The notes beneath the pieces were generated by a model. That model saw only the letters and a program-made list of their open reading frames with translations. It was not told the origin of the DNA and searched no databases. Made by a program: the position numbers and the translations under genes. 5,839 bases of DNA from Anaerolineales bacterium (GTDB lineage Bacteria; Chloroflexota; Anaerolineae; Anaerolineales; E44-bin32), in the NCBI GenBank assembly GCA_011772595.1, contig WVZH01000326.1, forward strand, positions 121,107-126,945, read 5' to 3'. Below are positions 1 through 4,919 of the stretch, piece by piece (within the stretch, counting starts at the first letter, position 1; each line of letters starts with the position of its first letter).

Positions 1-77
1 TCAATCCCTAAGACCCACGCGGAACCTTCGCGTCGTCCATGAGGCGACTTGTTGAGTAAATCCCTGAAAAAGATTGG
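1..77. other. Upstream non-coding stretch or unresolved tail of a preceding gene
   Basis: No gene can be supported here. Two + strand frames are open from the window edge but stop quickly (TGA at 40-42 and TGA at 53-55), so the 3' end of a preceding + strand gene could lie here; the visible codons are too few to identify anything. A small imperfect hairpin (GTCG 32-35 and CC 37-38 pairing with GG 43-44 and CGAC 45-48, with one bulged T) is followed by only a weakly T-rich stretch, so it is not called a terminator. No convincing -35/-10 pair or Shine-Dalgarno sequence precedes the ATG at 78. Confidence 0.3.
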
Positions 78-866
78 ATGAGAAAAGGCTCTTATCTCGT
101 CGCACTTGCATTGTTTGTTCTTTGCTTCGGATTGGGATTGCTCTCAGTCATCCTTCCTCGAGAATTCGATGACTCCCCCCAACAAGCTAGACTACCTCCC
201 ACCAATCAGGAAAAGCCATGGTCACAAATCTCTCACGATGGAGACACCTCCTTTATCTTAATATTGGGTGTGGATCGGATACAGAAATCTAATCCCCGCC
301 TCATCTCAATCTGGCTAGCTAGCGTACATTACACGAGAAGAGACATCCATTTGTTCGGCTTTCCCACGAACCTACCAACAGGTGGCGAAGAAAGAAAGCC
401 CCTGGACGACATTTTTTCTTTCAACAGAACATCAGGCGTAGGCGAGGATTTCTTGCAAGCTTTTATCAACATCAATCCCTTTGGTGATCCCACGACGATC
501 ATCCTTATCGACGAAACGATGTTTGCAGCGCTTGTGGACTATGTAGGGGGAGTGCATTTAGAGGATACTTTTCTGTCTGGGGATGTCGTAGTCTCCTTCC
601 AAGAACTATTCTACAATGATGCACAAGGACTGTTGTTCGTTCAAGCCCAGGTGTTGGACAACCTGCGGCACCGATCGTCGAATCTAACAGCCCCACTAGA
701 TGTGACGCCTCTTCTAAAATTAAGCCGGGAACACGCATACACATCCATGGATGCTGAGAAATTGGCTCTATGGATCTCCACATTTCTACCAGGTGATCCC
801 AAAGGTATTCGTATTGAGATCCATGATTCCAACATGCATTCAACATCTGGGATTACTCAGCCTTGA
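78..866 (+). CDS. Membrane-anchored degenerate LytR-Cps2A-Psr (LCP)-like protein
   Basis: The 262-residue product starts with a short basic N-terminus and one hydrophobic segment (about residues 5-26), a signal anchor or uncleaved signal peptide that would place the rest outside the membrane. Residues 58-163 follow the LCP pattern: a strand ending in LGVDR (63-67), a second strand (76-83), a strand ending in GFPTNLP (94-100) where active enzymes have IPRDTY, and YVGGV (155-159) where LCP proteins have the LGGV turn. Active LCP enzymes transfer lipid-linked polymers to the cell wall and need the arginine of PRD; here that position is Thr97 and the aspartate is Asn98. The downstream DxxRxxRQ segment appears reduced to FVQAQVL (187-193). 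The protein is also shorter than most LCP proteins (over 300 residues). It is probably a non-catalytic relative; a decaying gene is possible, although the frame is intact. The ATG at 78 is the only reasonable start before the hydrophobic segment, and it lacks a clear ribosome binding site. Confidence 0.62.
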   Translation: MRKGSYLVALALFVLCFGLGLLSVILPREFDDSPQQARLPPTNQEKPWSQISHDGDTSFILILGVDRIQKSNPRLISIWLASVHYTRRDIHLFGFPTNLPTGGEERKPLDDIFSFNRTSGVGEDFLQAFININPFGDPTTIILIDETMFAALVDYVGGVHLEDTFLSGDVVVSFQELFYNDAQGLLFVQAQVLDNLRHRSSNLTAPLDVTPLLKLSREHAYTSMDAEKLALWISTFLPGDPKGIRIEIHDSNMHSTSGITQP

Positions 867-879
867 TTCAAATGCCCAC

Positions 880-908
880 TTGCTCGTAATTTCGTACTAG
901 ACCATAAT
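880..908 (+). promoter_or_regulatory. Candidate sigma-70-type promoter for the Roadblock-like/GTPase gene pair
   Basis: TTGCTC (880-885) and CATAAT (903-908) are separated by 17 bases. The -10 box matches TATAAT at five of six positions, but the -35 box matches TTGACA at only three. A copy of CTAGAC lies on each side of the -10 box (897-902 and 914-919). A second possible -10 box, TACAAT (972-977), has no good -35 partner. The 170-base gap between the LCP-like gene and the next gene makes a separate promoter plausible, but the assignment is weak. Confidence 0.28.
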
Positions 909-1036
909 AGCCTCTAGACAAAGGGCGTAGATAAGTGTAAAGTACCGTGTGCTCCGTCGGATCATAGATCGTACAATCGAATTAGAAACATGCGCATTAA
1001 AGTTTATCAAGGGAATGTCAAGGAATAGATGAAGCG

Positions 1037-1795
1037 ATGTTAGAGAGGTTGCGCCACCTGCTCCGTTCAGAGGGAGAAGAAGAGGTCAAAGATTCTGAAA
1101 AAACGGGGGTCGAGCCCTCATCCGACAAGCCTGTATCTGACCCACAACCACCACAAGAAGCTGCTCACGAAAGAAGTAAGGTTCAAACAGCACAGGACGA
1201 CCCAGAGGAAGACGCACAGGTCTATCTGGAGCGCGTTCGTAAGAAGATGAACAAACTGGCTGAAGAATTTGCTGCTGGATTGATAAATCGGGAACAATTC
1301 CAAGAACTTTTTGATCATTACCAACGCGAGCAGAGAACCATTGAAACCTGGCTAGATACTTGGCCTGGATCCGACGCTTGGCGAAAAGCAAGGACGGAAG
1401 GGAAGAGCGTCGCTATTCGGAGACGACACAGGGCGCGCATACTAGGGTATGCAGTCTACAAGAACGATTCGGGTATGCCGATCGCTACGATCGGTGAGTT
1501 CGAGCTGGACGCAGCACTTATCGTTCCGATGCTCTCCTCGTATCGTTCCGCGACGCGAGAAATCTTCGGCGCCGGTATGCGTTCCACACAAATTGAAAAC
1601 GGTCAGTGGTTATGCTTTGTCCCTGGTGAGGTGACCACGCTTATGACTCTCTTCACCACGGAGCCATCTTCCAATCAGCTCTCGAAATTGGAGGACTTGC
1701 ATAGGCTGTTCGAGAGTGCCAACAGACACTTCCTGCGCGAAGCCGTTGTCGATGCATCGAAGTTAGCCTTCCCGCACACATCATTATTAAGGTGA
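1037..1795 (+). CDS. Roadblock/LC7-like domain protein paired with a small GTPase
   Basis: A 252-residue soluble protein with three visible parts. Residues 1-11 can form a short amphipathic basic helix, followed by an acidic, Pro/Gln-rich and probably disordered stretch (12-60). Residues 60-107 are charged and helical and contain a short motif, FAAGLINREQF (78-88), reminiscent of SHOCT-type modules. The C-terminus (about 132-235) shows the pattern expected of a Roadblock/LC7 or longin-like (profilin-type) domain: strand ILGYAVYKN, turn DSG, strand PIATIGEF, helix 158-177, strands around 183-196 and 199-207, and a final helix (213-233). Bacterial Roadblock proteins such as MglB often sit beside Ras-like GTPases and act as GAPs or scaffolds; the GTPase gene 32 bases downstream supports the same role here. 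The start at 1037 has AAGGA at 1020-1024, with a slightly long 12-base spacing. The fold is inferred by eye from the hydrophobic pattern, not from a profile match, and the family may be unnamed. Confidence 0.6.
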   Translation: MLERLRHLLRSEGEEEVKDSEKTGVEPSSDKPVSDPQPPQEAAHERSKVQTAQDDPEEDAQVYLERVRKKMNKLAEEFAAGLINREQFQELFDHYQREQRTIETWLDTWPGSDAWRKARTEGKSVAIRRRHRARILGYAVYKNDSGMPIATIGEFELDAALIVPMLSSYRSATREIFGAGMRSTQIENGQWLCFVPGEVTTLMTLFTTEPSSNQLSKLEDLHRLFESANRHFLREAVVDASKLAFPHTSLLR

Positions 1796-1827
1796 TGCGT
1801 TCGGGATCAATCAAAGTTCACTAAACC

Positions 1828-2331
1828 ATGGAGAAACTACCGGTACTGAAAGTAGTCATCGCAGGCGATGAAAATGTAGGAAAGACCTCACTCGTGCGTC
1901 GTTATTGTGAAGGTAAATTCGACGAATCTCGGGTGGCTACAATCGGCGTGGATTTCCAGACACAGACCTGTGATCTCCCAGAGGGGAAAGTTAAACTATC
2001 GATATGGGACATGGCAGGTCAGGAAAGATTCAGATTCTTCCGGCAAGATTTTTATCGTGGCGCCTTGGCGACTGCCTTGGTCTATGACGTTACCGAAACG
2101 GAGAGTTTAGCAAATCTGAGTGAATGGGTTAAAGATGTTGTCGAGGTAGTCCCCAAACAGAAATTCTTGGTTGTGGGCAACAAAATTGATTTAGAACAGG
2201 TTGTAAACTCGGAAGCTGCAGAACAATTCGCTTCTTCCATCGAAGCCTCGCATATTCAAACGAGTGCCAAGACGGGCGCGGGCGTAGACGAATTGTTTGA
2301 AATCCTCGCGTCGCTAGCTGTTAAAAAATAG
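1828..2331 (+). CDS. Rab/Ras-like small GTPase
   Basis: A complete 167-residue small GTPase, a GTP-controlled molecular switch, with every nucleotide-binding element: G1 GDENVGKT (13-20), G2 Thr38 in TIGVDF, G3 WDMAGQE (60-66), G4 NKID (118-121) and G5 SAK (146-148). It also has sequences matching the five stretches that mark eukaryotic Rabs: IGVDF (39-43), KLSIW (56-60), RFRFF (67-71), FYRGA (75-79) and LVYDVT (84-89). Gln65 matches the catalytic Ras Gln61, so hydrolysis should be possible, but the Ras Gly12 and Gly13 positions are Glu15 and Asn16. The protein ends at VKK, with no hypervariable tail or prenylated cysteine, so any membrane attachment must come through a partner. The upstream Roadblock-like gene is the obvious candidate. 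An in-frame TAA at 1822-1824 fixes the earliest start at 1828. No Shine-Dalgarno sequence is visible, so translation may be coupled to the upstream gene. The GTPase family is certain; the process it controls is unknown. Confidence 0.93.
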   Translation: MEKLPVLKVVIAGDENVGKTSLVRRYCEGKFDESRVATIGVDFQTQTCDLPEGKVKLSIWDMAGQERFRFFRQDFYRGALATALVYDVTETESLANLSEWVKDVVEVVPKQKFLVVGNKIDLEQVVNSEAAEQFASSIEASHIQTSAKTGAGVDELFEILASLAVKK

Positions 2332-2358
2332 TCCCACCGCCTGAAGTGCAAAGGATTG

Positions 2359-2385
2359 GAGCTGCTCTCGGCAGTTCTTTTATTT
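2359..2385 (+). terminator. Intrinsic terminator after the GTPase gene
   Basis: GAGCTGC (2359-2365) pairs with GCAGTTC (2371-2377) through six Watson-Crick pairs and one G-T pair around a 5-base loop (TCTCG). The stem is followed directly by TTTTATTT (2378-2385). It lies 27 bases after the GTPase stop codon, in the right orientation to end the + strand transcript before the convergent hflX gene. Confidence 0.75.
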
Positions 2386-2430
2386 ACCCTGTGCGCCGTG
2401 ACCCATCACTGGGATCACAAACCGGGTAAA
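2383..2430. repeat. Nested inverted repeat in the convergent spacer
   Basis: An outer perfect 7-base pair of arms, TTTACCC (2383-2389) and GGGTAAA (2424-2430), encloses an inner hairpin. The inner hairpin is GTGA+CCCA (2398-2405) pairing with TGGG+TCAC (2410-2413 and 2415-2418), with a single bulged A at 2414 and a 4-base loop. The outer left arm overlaps the T-tract of the terminator. Neither strand has a T-run after the structure, so it is not a second standard terminator. It could help block read-through or stabilise a 3' end, or be a protein-binding dyad. The rest of the spacer holds only another small stem, GAGCGG (2441-2446) with CCGCTC (2455-2460). Confidence 0.4.
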
Positions 2431-2511
2431 GTTAATCAGTGAGCGGATTGATCGCCGCTCGCATGTCGCGATGAGTGAGTGGGAAACAGTGCGGAAATTA
2501 GATCCACAGCC

Positions 2512-3855
2512 TTATTCACGTGCGATCTGACTGTTCGAATCCGGCCTGCGATAAGCCCGAAATTCGGATAGGTAGCGTTTTGGCAACCTTCCCTCAAGGA
2601 TAACGGAATCCGCCTTGCTCTCCTGCTTTTCGATTAGCCCATGTTCGTGGAAAAGGCTGATTAGCTTTGCGGCATGGTATGGGATTTCGACGCAGATATT
2701 GGACAGCTGATCGTACAATTCGTTATCAATGGCGGAGAGAAGCGTGGGGATGCCCTCCCCATTGAGGGCCGAAATCGGCACGGCGCGCTCAAACGCATCC
2801 ACGACTTCGAGAGCTTTCAGAGGACTCTGAAGGAGGTCGATCTTGTTTAATGCCGTGACGACTGGAAGATTGTCAACTTCAATTTCTTCCAGAGTGGCTC
2901 GAACCGATTGTGCTTGTGCATAGGCATTTGGATGCGTGATGTCAACAACGTGGAGTAATAAATCGGCGTCACCAATCTCCTCTAGCGTAGCTCGGAAGGC
3001 AGCTACCAGCATCGTCGGTAGTTTTTGGATAAATCCCACAGTGTCGGTGAAAAGCACTTTGTTCCCACCGGGCAATTCAACCCGACGTGTCGTGGGGTCA
3101 AGTGTGGCGAAGAGCTTGTCAGCCACAAGCACGTTTGCGTCTGCTAATTGGTTTAGAAGTGTCGATTTCCCTGCGTTTGTGTAGCCCACGAGCGCAATGG
3201 TAGGAATCTCCGCGCGTTTTCGACGAGCGCGGTGACGACTACGATGCGCCCGAACCTTCTCTAATTGTCGACGTAATGTCTCTATTCGCCTACCGATCTC
3301 CCGTCGGTCTACCTCCAATTGAGTTTCTCCCGGGCCGCGCAGACCGACCCCGCCTACCGATCCTGCACGCCCACCGCCACCTCCGGCTTGCCGCGCTAAG
3401 TGCGTCCAGGCACGAGTCAGCCGTGGAAGCCGGTACTCATATTGAGCTAATTCGACCTGAAGCGCGCCTTCACGTGTAATGGCGTGTTGAGCGAAGATAT
3501 CGAGAATAAGTGCTGTCCGGTCGAGAATCCGTACTTCATCACCGAACATTTTCTCCAGTTCTCTTTGATGTCGAGGGGAAAGTTCCTCGTCGAAAATGAC
3601 GACGTCCGCCACCGATTCTCGAACCAGGTCTCGTATCTCATGGATTTTGCCCGAACCGAGTAGCGTTTTCGGATTCGGTCGTTTTAAACGTTGCGAAGCT
3701 TGTCCTACGATGTCCAAACCTGCCGTGTCGGCAAGTAATACGAGTTCATTGAGCGAATCCTGAACCGAGAGTTGCATCGATTGCTCATTGAATCCTACGC
3801 CGACGAGGAAGGCTCGCTCCTTCGGAAGTTCGGTGGGTAAAGGGTTCTTCGGCAT
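2512..3855 (-). CDS. hflX: GTPase HflX, ribosome-splitting factor
   Basis: A full-length 447-residue HflX. Family studies show that HflX binds the 50S subunit and splits stalled or hibernating 70S ribosomes during heat shock or antibiotic stress. The N-terminal HflX domain carries LLGSGKIHEIRDLV (65-78) and FDEELSPRHQRELE (88-101). A glycine-rich loop (158-177) leads into the family signature GPGETQLEVDRR (174-185). A basic helical linker (187-214) is followed by the GTPase domain: G1 GYTNAGKS (224-231), G2 region FATLDPTTR (249-257), G3 DTVGF (271-275), G4 NKID (337-340) and G5 SAL (362-364). A C-terminal domain (about 385-435) completes the protein. The loop before GPGETQ is longer and richer in Gly than in the E. 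coli protein. The gene is last in a leftward series after trmFO and the M28 gene, 114 bases from the latter, and has its own promoter candidate. No Shine-Dalgarno sequence precedes the ATG. Confidence 0.96.
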   Translation of the reverse strand: MPKNPLPTELPKERAFLVGVGFNEQSMQLSVQDSLNELVLLADTAGLDIVGQASQRLKRPNPKTLLGSGKIHEIRDLVRESVADVVIFDEELSPRHQRELEKMFGDEVRILDRTALILDIFAQHAITREGALQVELAQYEYRLPRLTRAWTHLARQAGGGGGRAGSVGGVGLRGPGETQLEVDRREIGRRIETLRRQLEKVRAHRSRHRARRKRAEIPTIALVGYTNAGKSTLLNQLADANVLVADKLFATLDPTTRRVELPGGNKVLFTDTVGFIQKLPTMLVAAFRATLEEIGDADLLLHVVDITHPNAYAQAQSVRATLEEIEVDNLPVVTALNKIDLLQSPLKALEVVDAFERAVPISALNGEGIPTLLSAIDNELYDQLSNICVEIPYHAAKLISLFHEHGLIEKQESKADSVILEGRLPKRYLSEFRAYRRPDSNSQIARE

Positions 3856-3904
3856 ATTCTAATTATACAACTCCAATGTTCCGTGCACTTGTCGAAAAAT
3901 TTTT
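3856..3904 (-). promoter_or_regulatory. hflX promoter with UP-like A/T tract, possibly leaderless
   Basis: Read on the - strand, a perfect TATAAT (3867 to 3862) ends six bases before the hflX ATG, so normal initiation seven bases after the -10 box would fall on the A of the start codon. AAAAATTTTT (3895-3904) would then lie at about -40 to -49, where an UP element binds the RNA polymerase alpha subunit. No good TTGACA-like -35 box is found at 16-18 bases. The only GGAG is 15 bases before the ATG, too far for a normal ribosome binding site and upstream of the predicted transcription start. Confidence 0.5.
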
Positions 3905-3969
3905 CCGAAGGGCACATGGATGGCGATTGAGACGATATGGGGGATCTAATTCTACGCTGTACATGACGA

Positions 3970-4851
3970 TTAGGGTTGGAGAGCAGGGATTGATGTTAGC
4001 CAGGTATATAACGTTCGTCCTACCGCTTCAAGACTGTCGGCTGAGACCTTGTCCAGAGTATCCTTCGTAGTGTGCCAGTAGGGATAATCGAAATCGATGA
4101 TGTCAATTGCCGGGATTCCAGCAAGTATGAATGGGGTGTGATCGTCAATCAAGGCGAATTTTGGTTCATTGATGAAAGATGTGTATCCCAGCTCTTTCGC
4201 GATAGTCCAGATTTGCTCTTGAAGCGGTCCATCGGAATTGCGTTCATAGTATAGTTCAAGCTTCTCATCACCGACCATATCTACGATGACAACGGCTTGT
4301 GGTATTACCTGTAGCTGATCGACGAAATAAGTAGATCCAACGATCCAATCCCAGCCCTCCACGTCTCCACTGTCCTCGGCATCGAAAAAGACCAACCACA
4401 CAGGGAAATCGAGCGATTCGGGGTCGATAACCCTCGCCAGTTCTAACAGAACGGCTACACCTGATGCACCGTCATTAGCTCCCGGCACGTGTGCGGCGGG
4501 ATTCTCAATATCGCGTTCAGCCCGAGGCCTCGTATCGTAATGCGTTCCAAGAAGAATTGGGGCCAACGACAATTGTGTTCGATTTTTTGCGATGAAGTTC
4601 CGTAGTTCCACACCCCGGTACTCAAATTCTTGGACTTCTACCTCCCATCCTGCCATTGATAAAGTATGTTGAATCCATTCGCCCACTTCTTCGTGACCTT
4701 GCGATCCTGGGTTTCGTGGTCCAAAGGACATTTGTTGCTCAACGAGCTGTAGAGCATTATCTCCATCGAAATTCAGAACTCTTTTACTATCGCACCCTCC
4801 CACAGTGATAGCGAGAACGATGATCGTTAGGATGGCCCAGCTGTTGCGCAT
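3970..4851 (-). CDS. Lipoprotein M28-family zinc peptidase / glutaminyl-cyclase-like enzyme
   Basis: Numbering is from the chosen ATG (293 residues). Residues 1-20 form a lipoprotein signal: basic MRNS start, hydrophobic core, lipobox VGGC with Cys20, so the enzyme should be lipid-anchored outside the membrane. The rest is an M28 catalytic domain of the glutaminyl-cyclase-like type: GTHYDTRP (His104), GANDGASG (Asp127), FFDAED (Glu159 as likely general base, Asp160 as likely metal ligand), DMVGD (Asp191) and YWHTTKDT (Trp259, His260). It could be an aminopeptidase or make N-terminal pyroglutamate; the ED pair in place of the aminopeptidase EE, and Trp before the His ligand, favour the cyclase-like branch without proving the reaction. 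The frame also opens 23 codons earlier at 4920, where the ATG overlaps the trmFO stop as TAATG. The later start is preferred because it puts the signal peptide at the N-terminus. The gene is likely co-transcribed with trmFO. Confidence 0.85.
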   Translation of the reverse strand: MRNSWAILTIIVLAITVGGCDSKRVLNFDGDNALQLVEQQMSFGPRNPGSQGHEEVGEWIQHTLSMAGWEVEVQEFEYRGVELRNFIAKNRTQLSLAPILLGTHYDTRPRAERDIENPAAHVPGANDGASGVAVLLELARVIDPESLDFPVWLVFFDAEDSGDVEGWDWIVGSTYFVDQLQVIPQAVVIVDMVGDEKLELYYERNSDGPLQEQIWTIAKELGYTSFINEPKFALIDDHTPFILAGIPAIDIIDFDYPYWHTTKDTLDKVSADSLEAVGRTLYTWLTSIPALQP

Positions 4852-4919
4852 AGCCTGTTTTTTTATCAAAGTCGAGATGAAAAGTGATTGAAAAATGCCT
4901 ACCTTAATGGCTACGCGCA

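Noticed and set aside
32..48. Possible terminator of an upstream gene
   Set aside because: The stem is six pairs with a bulge and is followed by TTGTTGAG rather than a T-run, so it cannot be distinguished from chance.
505..846. Open frame of 113 codons on the - strand opposite the LCP-like gene
   Set aside because: It lies wholly inside a + strand gene with clear LCP-like motifs, resembles no known protein and has no start signals.
897..919. CTAGAC direct repeat as a possible operator
   Set aside because: The unit is only six bases, present twice, and the promoter it flanks is itself uncertain.
1086..1391. Open frames on the - strand opposite the Roadblock-like gene
   Set aside because: They are shadow frames; the + strand frame is longer, has a ribosome binding site and a sensible domain pattern.
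3276..3479. + strand open frame inside hflX (also 2936-3184)
   Set aside because: Both are antisense to the highly conserved HflX glycine-rich and GTPase regions, with no coding signature of their own.
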